Shown here: piece by piece, positions 49,174 through 58,112 of the stretch
Layout of the letters: each line of letters opens with the position of its first letter
How positions within the stretch are numbered: the first letter of the stretch is position 1
From: Flavobacterium sp. SLB02
Lineage (GTDB): Bacteria > Bacteroidota > Bacteroidia > Flavobacteriales > Flavobacteriaceae
Assembly: GCF_009664855.1 (NCBI RefSeq)
Contig: NZ_CP045928.1
Coordinates: 5,691,497-5,755,496, forward strand
Length of the DNA: 64,000 nucleotides
Direction of reading: 5' to 3'
Made by a program: the position numbers and the translations under genes
The notes under the pieces: model-generated
Seen by the model: only the letters and a program-made list of their open reading frames with translations
The model's database searches: none
Told to the model about the DNA's origin: nothing

Positions 49174-49620
49174 ATGGAATCGAAGGAAATTAAATTTACA
49201 ACTATTGGATTGAGCTTATTAGTTTTTGCTATTTCGCTTACTGAAAATGCTTTGGTTGTAAATTATAATAATGAAATAAAAACAGCATCATCATTAGAAT
49301 ATCTTTTTATAGGATCAATAGCTTTTATGGGCGGAGGATTATTAGAAGAGATTATTTGGCTGGCAAATCCGTTAAGTTTGCTTGCCATAATACTTTTGAT
49401 TAAAAATAATGAAAAAGCAGTTCTGTGGAGTTTGATAGCATCTGGTTTGGCTATTTCATTTTCATTTTGGAATGAAATATTGGATGCGGAAAGCGGTACG
49501 ATGGCTAAGATTGTTTCTCTTGAATTGGGGTATTATCTTTGGTTAGCGAGTATCCTGATATTGACAATCGGGATTTTGATTCATTATAAAGTGTCACTAA
49601 AAACAACTTTACAGGCGTAA
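49174..49620 (+). CDS. hypothetical membrane protein upstream of LytS-like kinase
   Basis: 148 aa, about four helices (LSLLVFAISLTENALVV, EYLFIGSIAFMGGGLLEEIIW, SLLAIILLIKNNEKAVLWSLIASGLAISFSFW, LGYYLWLASILILTIGILIHY). The family is unknown. It is 3 bp before the kinase gene in the same direction, so it probably belongs to that signalling unit and may be a membrane sensor or partner (inference). Confidence 0.65.
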   Translation: MESKEIKFTTIGLSLLVFAISLTENALVVNYNNEIKTASSLEYLFIGSIAFMGGGLLEEIIWLANPLSLLAIILLIKNNEKAVLWSLIASGLAISFSFWNEILDAESGTMAKIVSLELGYYLWLASILILTIGILIHYKVSLKTTLQA

Positions 49621-49623
49621 CAT

Positions 49624-50385
49624 ATGCAAGAAAACAACACTATTACTTTTATATTTCTGGCGATACTTTTATTGCTTATCGTTATCATTTGTTTTTTGAT
49701 GTATCAATTGATGCAGTTTAAAAAAGCAAAAGATGATGCTGAGAAAAGTTTCTATGCACTCGAAATGAAAGTAAACGATTTGCAGTTAGAAACTTTAGAA
49801 TCAAAACTGAATCCGCATTTGTTTAAGAATATTTTGAATTCGATTCAGTCGCATGCGTACCAAACCTATTTTGCCTTAGATAAACTTGCCAATGTTTTAG
49901 ATTATATTCTATACGAAAGCAAAAAGAAATTTGTCACCGCAAAAGAAGAAATTGATTTTGCATTGAATTTAATCGAAATCAATAAAATCAAGATCAGTCC
50001 GCTTTTTGAGTTGAAGATCAAAACCAACATCAATAAAGAAGATAAATTATACGATCAGCCATTATTGGCGCCACTAATTTCTATCGATTTAATCGAAAAT
50101 GCCTTTAAACACGCTGACCTGCAAAGTGCCGATGCTTTTATTTCGGTAGTTTTTGAGTTTAGAGATAATGCCTTTTTTATGACAGTTTCGAATAAAATCT
50201 CCGATAAAAAAGTATTAAAAAAAGAACGAAGTGGTTTTGGTCATGCAACTTTAGAACACCGATTGCGTATTATTTACAAAAACAACTTCAAACTCGATAA
50301 GTTTGTAGAAAACGATATTTATATTGCCCATCTTAAAATAGATTTACTTGAATACAAAACTGAAATGCTTGCTGCTGGACGATGA
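49624..50385 (+). CDS. LytS-family sensor histidine kinase
   Basis: 253 aa. One N-terminal helix (FIFLAILLLLIVIICFLMYQLM), a coiled region, then the His_kinase domain with KLNPHLFKNILNSIQSH (phospho-His in NPHLF). An HATPase_c end has LAPLISIDLIENAFKHA and GFGHATLEHRL. It lacks a large input domain, so the signal probably comes through the neighbouring membrane protein. The downstream LytTR regulator overlaps it by 38 bp. Confidence 0.9.
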   Translation: MQENNTITFIFLAILLLLIVIICFLMYQLMQFKKAKDDAEKSFYALEMKVNDLQLETLESKLNPHLFKNILNSIQSHAYQTYFALDKLANVLDYILYESKKKFVTAKEEIDFALNLIEINKIKISPLFELKIKTNINKEDKLYDQPLLAPLISIDLIENAFKHADLQSADAFISVVFEFRDNAFFMTVSNKISDKKVLKKERSGFGHATLEHRLRIIYKNNFKLDKFVENDIYIAHLKIDLLEYKTEMLAAGR

Positions 50386-51067
50386 GTTACCGGGATTAAC
50401 GTACTTAAAAATGCTTTGCGAACAAATTCACGAAGTCGAAATTGTAAAAACGTATAATAATCCGGAGAAACTTCTTGCCGATATTCCGAATCTCGATTTT
50501 GATCTTTTAATATCAGATATCGAAATGCCCGGAATCGACGGTTTGCATCTGGCAGAAATGCTTGATAATAAATTAGTTATTTTTTGCACGGCTTATAAAG
50601 ATTATGCTGCAGATGCTTTTAATATTGATGCAGTAGATTATATCACAAAACCTGTAAAACTGGAACGTTTGCAAAAAGCGATCTCAAAAGCTTTTGAACG
50701 TTTTCATAAACCGGACGCGACTAAAAAGTTTATTCAACTCAATACAGACAAAGGAAAAACGTTATTGTATTTTAATCAGATTGTGTACATAAAAACGGCC
50801 GTCAGTGATAGCCGCGATAAAACAGTTTTACTTGTTGATGGAAGTTTCCTGAATCTAAAAAATGTAAAATTTGATACACTGCTGCGCGAATTGCCTGATG
50901 CTGATTTTTGTCGCGTAAATAAAAAAGAAATTGTGGCGGTAAAAGCTATTAAATTTTTTAATCATAACGAAATTGTGCTGCATCATTTAGAAAAAAATGA
51001 TAAAAACAGCACGATGATTTTAAGCGAAACCTATAAATCTGACTTCTTAAAAAAGGTGAAAATCTAA
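50348..51067 (+). CDS. LytTR response regulator
   Basis: 239 aa from TTG 50348, the only start that keeps the full receiver domain (TKLKCLLLDDELPG). It starts 38 bp inside the kinase gene. Receiver Asp is in FDLLISDIEMPGIDG, with KPVK near 103. The C-terminal LytTR DNA-binding domain holds KFIQLNTDKGKTLLYFNQIVYI and FCRVNKKEIVAVKAIKFFNHNE. It would bind direct repeats at target promoters. Overlapping genes imply translational coupling with the kinase. No obvious target is adjacent apart from the antiporter. Confidence 0.88.
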   Translation: MNTKLKCLLLDDELPGLTYLKMLCEQIHEVEIVKTYNNPEKLLADIPNLDFDLLISDIEMPGIDGLHLAEMLDNKLVIFCTAYKDYAADAFNIDAVDYITKPVKLERLQKAISKAFERFHKPDATKKFIQLNTDKGKTLLYFNQIVYIKTAVSDSRDKTVLLVDGSFLNLKNVKFDTLLRELPDADFCRVNKKEIVAVKAIKFFNHNEIVLHHLEKNDKNSTMILSETYKSDFLKKVKI

Positions 51068-51181
51068 CTTATTACAAAGTTTTTCCGACTTGTTACATAC
51101 ATTGAAAATTAGGTTTAAAATTGCTTTATCACTTAATTCTCAGTTCTGATATTTGCACCATTAAAATCAAAAAAACGAGTT

Positions 51182-53452
51182 ATGAATAACATAAAAAACT
51201 CCTTGTTTTACGTTACTGTAATTGGCGGATTCACTGCCTTGATATATTGGGTAATTTCAAAAGGTGCTGCACTCGAAGTAGGTCGCGGAATCGTACACAA
51301 ACAAATCGAAAGCAATCATTGGAATGATTTTCTCTATTCAATGATAGATAATTTAAAACATCCGTTGGCTATTTTATTGGCACAGATCGTTACGATTATC
51401 TTAGTAGCTCGTTTGTTTGGATGGGTTTTTAGAAAAATAGGGCAGCCATCTGTAATTGGCGAAATGATTGCAGGTATTGTTTTAGGACCATCTTTAGTAG
51501 GGATGTATTTTCCTGAATTCTCTGCAGCATTGTTTCCAAAAGAATCTTTAGGGAATTTACAATTTTTAAGTCAGATTGGTTTGATCCTTTTCATGTTCGT
51601 TATCGGGATGGAATTGGATCTGAAAGTATTAAAAAACAAAGCACATGATGCGGTGGTAATAAGTCACGCAAGTATTGTTATCCCGTTTGCCCTGGGCTTG
51701 TCATTAGCTTATTTTATCTACCATACTTTTGCTCCGGTTGGCGTTGAGTTTGCATCGTTTGGTTTGTTTATGGGGATTGCCATGAGTATCACAGCGTTTC
51801 CGGTATTGGCCAGAATCGTGCAGGAGCGAGGCATGCAAAAAACAAAACTCGGCACTATTGCCATCACTTGTGCTGCGGCAGATGATATTACGGCCTGGTG
51901 TATCTTGGCTGTTGTAATTGCAATTGTAAAAGCAGGTTCTTTTACAAGCTCTTTATATGTAATTGGTTTGGCTATTTTGTATGTAATTATCATGCTCAAG
52001 ATAGTACGTCCGTTTTTGAAACGTGTTGGAGATTTAAATTCAACCCGCGAAAGTTTGAATAAACCTGTTGTTGCTATTTTCTTCTTAACTCTTTTATTCT
52101 CGGCTTATGCTGCTGAATTAATCGGAATTCACGCTTTATTTGGAGCTTTCTTAGCTGGAGCAATTATGCCTGAAAATAATAAATTCAGAAATATTTTTAT
52201 CGAAAAAGTCGAAGATGTTGCCATTATTGTTTTATTGCCATTGTTCTTTGTGTTCACGGGTTTACGTACGCAAATAGGATTATTAAACGATCCGTATTTG
52301 TGGAAAGTTACAGCTGTAATTATTGCAGTTGCTGTGGCGGGTAAATTCTTAGGAAGTGCTTTTGCTGCAAAATTCGTAGGACAAAGCTGGAAAGACAGTT
52401 TGGCCATTGGAGCATTAATGAATACTCGTGGTTTAATGGAGCTTGTAGTTTTAAATATTGGTTATGATCTTGGCGTTTTATCTACAGAGATTTTTACCAT
52501 GATGGTTATTATGGCTTTGGTAACGACTTTTATGACTGGTCCGGCACTGGATTTTATAGGATTTATTTTTAAAGATAAAGTCACCGCCGTTCCTCAGGAA
52601 ATTGGAAATAAAAGCAAGTACAAGATTCTACTTTCGTTTGCAACTCCTGAAAGAGGTAAAAAGCTATTGAAGCTTGCTAATAGTTTAGTAAAAAAACAAG
52701 GCGATAATTCGATTGTAACGGCGATGCATTTATCATTAAGCACAGAAATACATTCGTTTGATGTAAAAGATCACGAACGTAAAATGTTAGTTCCTGTAAT
52801 CGAAGAATCAGTACGTTTGAATCAGAATATGGTGAGCGTTTTTAAAGTAACAAATGATATTGATACTGATATTATAGATACGGCTAATCAAGGCGAATAT
52901 GATTTATTATTAGTTGGTTTAGGACAATCTATTTTTGACGGAACTTTGCTTGGAAAGATTCTTGGTTTTACCACCAGAATCGTAAATCCGGATCGCTTGA
53001 TTGATAAGTTTACAGGAAAAGAAGGTTTGTTCGAAAATTCTCCTTTTGATGAAAGAACACGTCATATTATTGCAAAAAGTAAAATGCCCGTTGGTATTTT
53101 TATCGATAAAGAACTAGAAGAAGTAAATCAGATCTTTATGCCAATTTTTAGTAAAGAAGATTCTTTCCTTATTGAATATGCGAAGAAACTAATCAATAAT
53201 AACGGATCTCAAATCACGGTTCTGGATGCCAGCGGTGAAGTAAAAAATACCAGGGATATTCAGGAAACGATTCGGTCAATCGAACAAATTGCACCAAATC
53301 ATATCATGATTATGCACGACAGAACGATCAAAAAAGAGTTTTTAGAAAATCAGAACCTTATGATTATTAGTTTAGACAGTTGGAAAAAACTAATAGAATC
53401 TCAAAGTACATGGTTGAATAATACGCCTTCGGTTTTGATTTTGAAACCATAA
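51182..53452 (+). CDS. CPA2 family cation:proton antiporter
   Basis: 756 aa. An N-terminal helix, then about 12 helices of the Na+/H+ exchanger (KefB-like) domain (about 60-440): GQPSVIGEMIAGIVLGPSLVG, IGLILFMFVIGMELDL, AADDITAW (the DD ion site) and GALMNTRGLMELVVLNIG. The C-terminal cytosolic part (about 475-750) has two USP/Rossmann-like regions (GEYDLLLVGLGQS, NHIMIMHDRTIKK). It exchanges K+ or Na+ for protons. The 5' region has no strong promoter; a GATATTTG near 51145 is one mismatch from the -7 box. Confidence 0.9.
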   Translation: MNNIKNSLFYVTVIGGFTALIYWVISKGAALEVGRGIVHKQIESNHWNDFLYSMIDNLKHPLAILLAQIVTIILVARLFGWVFRKIGQPSVIGEMIAGIVLGPSLVGMYFPEFSAALFPKESLGNLQFLSQIGLILFMFVIGMELDLKVLKNKAHDAVVISHASIVIPFALGLSLAYFIYHTFAPVGVEFASFGLFMGIAMSITAFPVLARIVQERGMQKTKLGTIAITCAAADDITAWCILAVVIAIVKAGSFTSSLYVIGLAILYVIIMLKIVRPFLKRVGDLNSTRESLNKPVVAIFFLTLLFSAYAAELIGIHALFGAFLAGAIMPENNKFRNIFIEKVEDVAIIVLLPLFFVFTGLRTQIGLLNDPYLWKVTAVIIAVAVAGKFLGSAFAAKFVGQSWKDSLAIGALMNTRGLMELVVLNIGYDLGVLSTEIFTMMVIMALVTTFMTGPALDFIGFIFKDKVTAVPQEIGNKSKYKILLSFATPERGKKLLKLANSLVKKQGDNSIVTAMHLSLSTEIHSFDVKDHERKMLVPVIEESVRLNQNMVSVFKVTNDIDTDIIDTANQGEYDLLLVGLGQSIFDGTLLGKILGFTTRIVNPDRLIDKFTGKEGLFENSPFDERTRHIIAKSKMPVGIFIDKELEEVNQIFMPIFSKEDSFLIEYAKKLINNNGSQITVLDASGEVKNTRDIQETIRSIEQIAPNHIMIMHDRTIKKEFLENQNLMIISLDSWKKLIESQSTWLNNTPSVLILKP

Positions 53453-53710
53453 GGGTTTTAAATTCCAATAATTTTGAAAATTCCAAATTCCAATTTTTAC
53501 GATTGAGGTTTGGGATTTTTTTTATGTTGTGGTTTTCTTTGCTGGCGTGACGATTAGTTTGTGGAAACTTTGTCAAAGTTGTTTGGTGGTAAAGCATTGT
53601 CATTTGCATTGCGGGATGGCACGCGGATGACACGGATTCGCTAGCACGAAAACGCAGATTTTTACGGATTTTTTTGTTGTATTATTTTTTCTTATGAAAA
53701 CAAGTGCACC
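53453..53710. repeat. repeat-rich gap after the antiporter gene
   Basis: No gene. Visible words: AATTCCAATAATTTTG and AATTCCAAATTCCAATTTT (about 53461-53495), AACTTTGTCAAAGTTG (53569-53583, part of the repeat at 46029), GCACGCGGATGACACGGATT and CGCAGATTTTTACGGATTTT (53620-53673). Confidence 0.55.
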
Positions 53711-53790
53711 AGCCCTGATAGAAGTGGAAATCCTTTTGTGCCGGTGTTCGGCACCAAAGATTGAAACGGATAGCAGGAAGTAGTTCGTGA
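53711..53790 (+). repeat. flavobacterial hairpin repeat, copy C
   Basis: AGCCCTGATAGAAGTGGAAA, TCCTTTT, then a hairpin GTGCCG-GTGTT-CGGCAC (53738-53754), then AAGATTGAAACGGATAGCAGG. The outer boxes agree with copies A, B and D while the hairpin sequence is different. Confidence 0.7.
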
Positions 53791-53798
53791 TTCTTCGA

Positions 53799-53880
53799 TT
53801 TCGCCCAGAGTGACAAACGAAAAGTGATATTCTGAATTGGAATTTGGAATTTATTTCGAAGCTTAGAGGTTGGAATTTTT
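53799..53880. repeat. CTTCGATTTCGCCCAGAGTGAC and AATTGGAATTTGGAATTT words
   Basis: CTTCGATTTCGCCCAGAGTGAC (about 53795-53816) is a degenerate reverse copy of the GTCA-CCTGAGCG-AAGTCGAAGG element seen at 60627 and 60948. The AATTGGAATTTGGAATTT word follows at about 53836-53853, near the end of the DUF5686 gene. Confidence 0.55.
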
Positions 53881-53888
53881 AAATTTTT

Positions 53889-56381
53889 TTACAACCCTAA
53901 GTCTAAAACATAAGAAATCTTAACGGCAATATTGTCCTCAAATTTTAATAACTGATTTGGTCCGTAGCGATAAAAACCGCCTAAACCAAAACCTTTGTAA
54001 ATTTTGTTTAGTTCGATTCCGGATTCGAAGAAACCTTTGTCTAATGTTTTGTAGGTTGGACCAACGTGTTGTTGAGGATTTTCCATATTTCCCCAAGCCA
54101 TTCTGGTAACTAAAACTAAAGATGGACGTACTTTTTTAAGGATTCTGATTCGGTCAAAACCATGTTTGATTTGGAAAAAGATGTATTGGCTCGAGAAAAA
54201 CTCATTAAAATACATAGTTTCAAAACTGTTCCGGCCTGCAAAGGTAATACGCTGGATAACGGTTTCTTTGGTTAAATTATTTGGCATTGTGTTGTACAAA
54301 TGTGTAAGAGGCACATCGCCTATTGCGTAACCTCCTTGTAAAAGCAAGCTTGTTTTTTGGCCGTTTAGGTAATTTTTTTCATACTCGGTTTTGAAATCTA
54401 TTTTACCAAAAGTAAAATCGTTTCCTAAAACGTCGGGTAATGTTTGTGTGTACTGAAAAGTAAATCTAGGGAATCTTTTCTCTGATTCATTTCGCCCGGT
54501 TGGTGTTTGCATAAAGTTGCTAAATGGCGCCCAAACGATCGAAACCATAGCTGTGGTCATAACGTAACTCGAATATAATTTCCCGTCATAATTAAACATA
54601 TAATCAAATTGAGGCGCGACATAAGTTCGTGCTAATTCGAAAACAGCTTCGGTTTTTGGGATGATTTTAGACTGAACGTTGGCTTTCCAGGCGGTATATT
54701 GATAGAAAGTACTAATGTTGATGGGGCGAGGATCATAAATTTTAAAAACACGCTTATCAACAGCAAAAACAGTACTTGCAATTTCGCGAACATCATCTGT
54801 ATAATATCCGTTTACCCAGGTGTTCGTGCTTTTGTCTAGTAAAACTCCGGCTCCTAAACTGTACTTAACTTCGCCATCTTTGGTTCCATAAGCAGAATAT
54901 CCTTCGATTCGGAAATTTTTAGAAAAACGATCATTTGTGATGCCGCCAAGACCAAGTCGGAAACCTTCGTAATTGTTGTAACTAATGATCTTTTTCAGAT
55001 CAAGATCAATTGGTCCGATAGGGATGTAGCCATTTATGATTTTTCGGCCAAAACCTAAGCGATTTTCGATTCTTTTCTTAATCGAAAGGCTATCTATCAA
55101 TTGATATGTTTTTTGCCCTTTGAGATCTAAACTTTCTTTTCTGTATTCATTCCAGAATGCTTCGGGTTTTTTGTTAGCATCGTCTTTAATTTCGATATAA
55201 AGTGAAGGATCTTTTATTGGTGTTTTTGTATTGTAATGAATATCGAAATTATTACTTTCAGAAAGTAAATAAGTAAAGTCTGAAGCAGATTTTTTTCTTG
55301 GTTCGAAATTGTCTTCTACATCTCCGTCAAACTGAATGGTTCCGCCAAGAATTTTAATATCGTCATCATTTTTTCCTTTTACGATTTTAAAAGTCGTATT
55401 GCTCTGAAACCATACTTTTTCACTTGGTACATAGTCGAATTCGTGAATGCCGCTAATATCGAGAACGCCTTTTATACGCATTACAGCTTTGGCAACGGCA
55501 AAATTTTCCTGATCGATATACAACACACCTTCTAATCCTGATGATTTTCTGTTTTGTTTGTTTTTAAAGTAAATCATGTAAGTCTCGCGACCTTTTATAT
55601 TTACCGTATCGAGTAATTTGTAGTTGTAACTTGAAGTTGCAGTATTCGAAATTGGGTTTTCGTATTTGGTTTCGAATAACTCGTATTTATTATCGTAAAT
55701 CGATATGGATTGCAAATTGAAAGCAATAACTTCATAGATCGGGTTTTTGAATCCCGCCATTTTGGTTCCCAGAATGGTTTCTTTTAGCTTGTTATTTCCA
55801 AACTGATATTGAGAAACTTTTTCGGTTTGAAACAAATGCTGCTTGCTGATTATTTCTTTGAATTTATAATCTGATGAATCGACATTGATGCGTTTTTTAT
55901 CGAAATCCTTATAAGCTGCAGTAGAATCGATCCTGCCATCGATAGAATCTGGATTGGCCGTTACGATAAGTTTATTGTAGCTTTTGTATTCGAAACTGTT
56001 CAGCTTTTTTTGTGGATTGTTTTTGTTCTTATTCGCAATTACTTTTCTTATTATGCTTAACGCCGGATTTTCATTCGAAATTATCACTTCTTTTAAATCA
56101 TCGGTTTTTTGAGAAAGCCAAACAGAATAATATCTTTTTTCTGTAATGGCAACAATTTTGGTTTGAAAACCAATGTAAGAAACCGAAAAACTAGTTGCTT
56201 TTTCAGAAGGTGTAAAAATAAACTTTCCATCAACATCGGTAATCGTATTGATGTTGTCCGGAGTTGTTATGGTTGCAAAAGGAAGCGGTTTGTTGTTAGA
56301 GTCCGTTACAATTCCGTTTAGTTGAAATTGCGCCTGAATAGTAAGCGTGAAAAACAAAGTCAATAAACAAAATAGCTTCAT
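53889..56381 (-). CDS. DUF5686 and carboxypeptidase regulatory-like domain protein
   Basis: 830 aa. Signal peptide MKLFCLLTLFFTLTIQAQ. A CarboxypepD_reg-like domain (about 20-100; FQLNGIVTDSNNKPLPFATITTPDN, ISYIGFQTKIVAI) is followed by the long DUF5686 region ending in an outer-membrane beta-barrel (RFAGRNSFETMYFNEFFSSQYIFF, GLGGFYRYGPNQLLKFEDNIAVKISYVLDLGL). Predicted outer-membrane protein. The function is not established; related proteins are common next to envelope genes in Bacteroidetes. Single-gene unit. Confidence 0.85.
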   Translation of the reverse strand: MKLFCLLTLFFTLTIQAQFQLNGIVTDSNNKPLPFATITTPDNINTITDVDGKFIFTPSEKATSFSVSYIGFQTKIVAITEKRYYSVWLSQKTDDLKEVIISNENPALSIIRKVIANKNKNNPQKKLNSFEYKSYNKLIVTANPDSIDGRIDSTAAYKDFDKKRINVDSSDYKFKEIISKQHLFQTEKVSQYQFGNNKLKETILGTKMAGFKNPIYEVIAFNLQSISIYDNKYELFETKYENPISNTATSSYNYKLLDTVNIKGRETYMIYFKNKQNRKSSGLEGVLYIDQENFAVAKAVMRIKGVLDISGIHEFDYVPSEKVWFQSNTTFKIVKGKNDDDIKILGGTIQFDGDVEDNFEPRKKSASDFTYLLSESNNFDIHYNTKTPIKDPSLYIEIKDDANKKPEAFWNEYRKESLDLKGQKTYQLIDSLSIKKRIENRLGFGRKIINGYIPIGPIDLDLKKIISYNNYEGFRLGLGGITNDRFSKNFRIEGYSAYGTKDGEVKYSLGAGVLLDKSTNTWVNGYYTDDVREIASTVFAVDKRVFKIYDPRPINISTFYQYTAWKANVQSKIIPKTEAVFELARTYVAPQFDYMFNYDGKLYSSYVMTTAMVSIVWAPFSNFMQTPTGRNESEKRFPRFTFQYTQTLPDVLGNDFTFGKIDFKTEYEKNYLNGQKTSLLLQGGYAIGDVPLTHLYNTMPNNLTKETVIQRITFAGRNSFETMYFNEFFSSQYIFFQIKHGFDRIRILKKVRPSLVLVTRMAWGNMENPQQHVGPTYKTLDKGFFESGIELNKIYKGFGLGGFYRYGPNQLLKFEDNIAVKISYVLDLGL

Positions 56382-56444
56382 AGAGAATATTATAGTTTCA
56401 AAACGGACAAAATTGGATTTTGGTATGCAAAAATAACAATAAAA

Positions 56445-56481
56445 AAAATCCGTTTAGTAGAATTTAACTAAACGGATTTTT
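56445..56481. terminator. bidirectional terminator downstream of frr
   Basis: The AAAAATCCGTTTAGT arm (about 56445-56458) pairs with ACTAAACGGATTTTT (56467-56481). It terminates the minus-strand pyrH-frr transcript 18 bp after the frr stop. Confidence 0.8.
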
Positions 56482-56498
56482 ATTTTATGATATTACAA

Positions 56499-57062
56499 TT
56501 ATACCTTCATGATTTCGGCTTCTTTTGCAGCCAATAATTCATCGATTTTTTTGATATAAGTGTTGGTCAGATTCTGAACTTGCTCTTCGGCAGATTTACA
56601 AACGTCTTCAGAAGTTCCTTCTTTTTCTAATTTTTTAATATCTGTATTTGCATCTTTACGCACATTACGCACACCAATTTTGGCATCTTCAGCTTCAGAT
56701 TTTGCTTGTTTGGCTAAATCTCTACGACGCTCTTCTGTCAATGGCGGAACGCTGATAATGATAACATCACCATTGTTCATTGGGTTAAAACCAATATTAG
56801 CAACCATGATCGCTTTCTCGATCGTTTGCAACATGTTTTTTTCGAAAGGTTGCAAAGTAATTGTTCTCGCATCGGGAACGCTAATTTTTGCTACTTGCGA
56901 AAGTGGTGTTGCTGATCCGTAATAATCTACAAAAACACTTCCTAGCATTGCTGGAGATGCTTTTCCTGCACGAATGTTAAGAAATTCTTTCTCTAAATGC
57001 GCAATCGAACCATTCATTGATTCTTCAGTACTATCTAATATAAATTCTATTTCTTCAGTCAT
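56499..57062 (-). CDS. frr: ribosome recycling factor
   Basis: 187 aa, normal length (about 185). Signatures are EFLNIRAGKASPAMLGSVFVDYYGSATPL, PFEKNMLQTIEKAI, GDVIIISVPPLTEERRRDLAKQAK and DANTDIKKLEK. It dissociates post-termination ribosomes with EF-G. It follows pyrH on the minus strand with a 153-bp gap, the common arrangement. Confidence 0.96.
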   Translation of the reverse strand: MTEEIEFILDSTEESMNGSIAHLEKEFLNIRAGKASPAMLGSVFVDYYGSATPLSQVAKISVPDARTITLQPFEKNMLQTIEKAIMVANIGFNPMNNGDVIIISVPPLTEERRRDLAKQAKSEAEDAKIGVRNVRKDANTDIKKLEKEGTSEDVCKSAEEQVQNLTNTYIKKIDELLAAKEAEIMKV

Positions 57063-57215
57063 TTTTTTAGATTTTTAGATTTTTAGACGATTGGATTTTT
57101 AGATTTTTAAAAATGCCAGAATCTAATTTACTAACTAATATAGTTTTTTGTTTTTTTTAATATTATTCGATTATTGAAATTTAGAGAAATCTAATGATCT
57201 AATAATCTAAGTAGT
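57063..57215. repeat. TTTTTAGATTTTTAGA tract between pyrH and frr
   Basis: 153 bp contain tandem TTTTTAGAT units (57062-57110) and then ATCTAATGATCTAATAATCTAAG (57189-57211), which are reverse-related. The gap lies inside what should be an operon. Confidence 0.6.
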
Positions 57216-57923
57216 CTAAACGTTAACTACAGTTCCTATGTTTTCGCCTTCACAGATTTTTAATAAATTTCCAATTTTGTTCATATCAAAAACAACGATT
57301 GGTAATTTGTTTTCCTGACTTAATGTAAAAGCTGTTGTATCCATCACGTTTAATCCTTTTTTAAGGACATCATCAAACGAAATCATATCAAATTTCACAG
57401 CTGATGCATTTTTTTCAGGATCAGAATCGTAAACACCATCAACACGGGTTCCTTTTAAGATCACATCAGCATTGATTTCGATACCTCTTAAAACCGCTGC
57501 GGTATCAGTTGTAAAATAAGGATTTCCGGTTCCGGCACCAAAAATTACAATTCTTCCTTTTTCAAGGTGACGATCTGCTCTTCTTTTAATATATGGTTCT
57601 GCAATAGATTCCATTTTTAAAGCAGTTTGTAAACGCGTTTTCATTCCTTTGTCTTCAAGAGCGCCTTGTAATGCCATTCCGTTGATCACGGTAGCGAGCA
57701 TTCCCATATAATCGCCTTGTACTCTATCCATACCAGCACTTGCACCTGCAACGCCTCTAAAAATATTTCCTCCTCCAATAACAATAGCAATTTCTACTCC
57801 TTTACTGTGAATTTGCTTAATTTCTTCAGCATATTCGGCTAATCTTTTAGGGTCAATACCGTATTGTAAATCACCCATCAAGGCTTCGCCGCTCAGTTTT
57901 AGAAGAATTCTTTTATATTTCAT
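57216..57923 (-). CDS. pyrH: UMP kinase
   Basis: 235 aa from ATG 57923 (MKYKRILLKLSGEALMG). The upstream extension to 58094 is low-complexity and out of family, so this Met is the start. Motifs are KLSGEALMGDLQYGIDPKRL, VIGGGNIFRGVAGASAGMDRVQGDYMGML (UMP/ATP site) and GTRVDGVYDSDPEKN. It converts UMP to UDP in the cytosol. First gene of the pyrH-frr unit. Confidence 0.96.
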   Translation of the reverse strand: MKYKRILLKLSGEALMGDLQYGIDPKRLAEYAEEIKQIHSKGVEIAIVIGGGNIFRGVAGASAGMDRVQGDYMGMLATVINGMALQGALEDKGMKTRLQTALKMESIAEPYIKRRADRHLEKGRIVIFGAGTGNPYFTTDTAAVLRGIEINADVILKGTRVDGVYDSDPEKNASAVKFDMISFDDVLKKGLNVMDTTAFTLSQENKLPIVVFDMNKIGNLLKICEGENIGTVVNV

Positions 57924-58112
57924 GTGTTGTTGCGTTAATTTGTGCAAATATAGACATATTCTTATTTTTAAAAATAATGTTTTAAAAAAATTAATAGTTC
58001 TTTTATTTTTAAATTTATAAGGAATTTTCAGGATTTTTTTGAATGTGATAAAAGTCATTCTTTGGGTCTTCCTGAAATTTGTAATTTTATCCAATTCAAA
58101 AAGTAAATAAAC

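Noticed and set aside
57924..58094. Extended N-terminus of UMP kinase
   Set aside because: Low-complexity extension not in the family; ATG 57923 gives the normal length.
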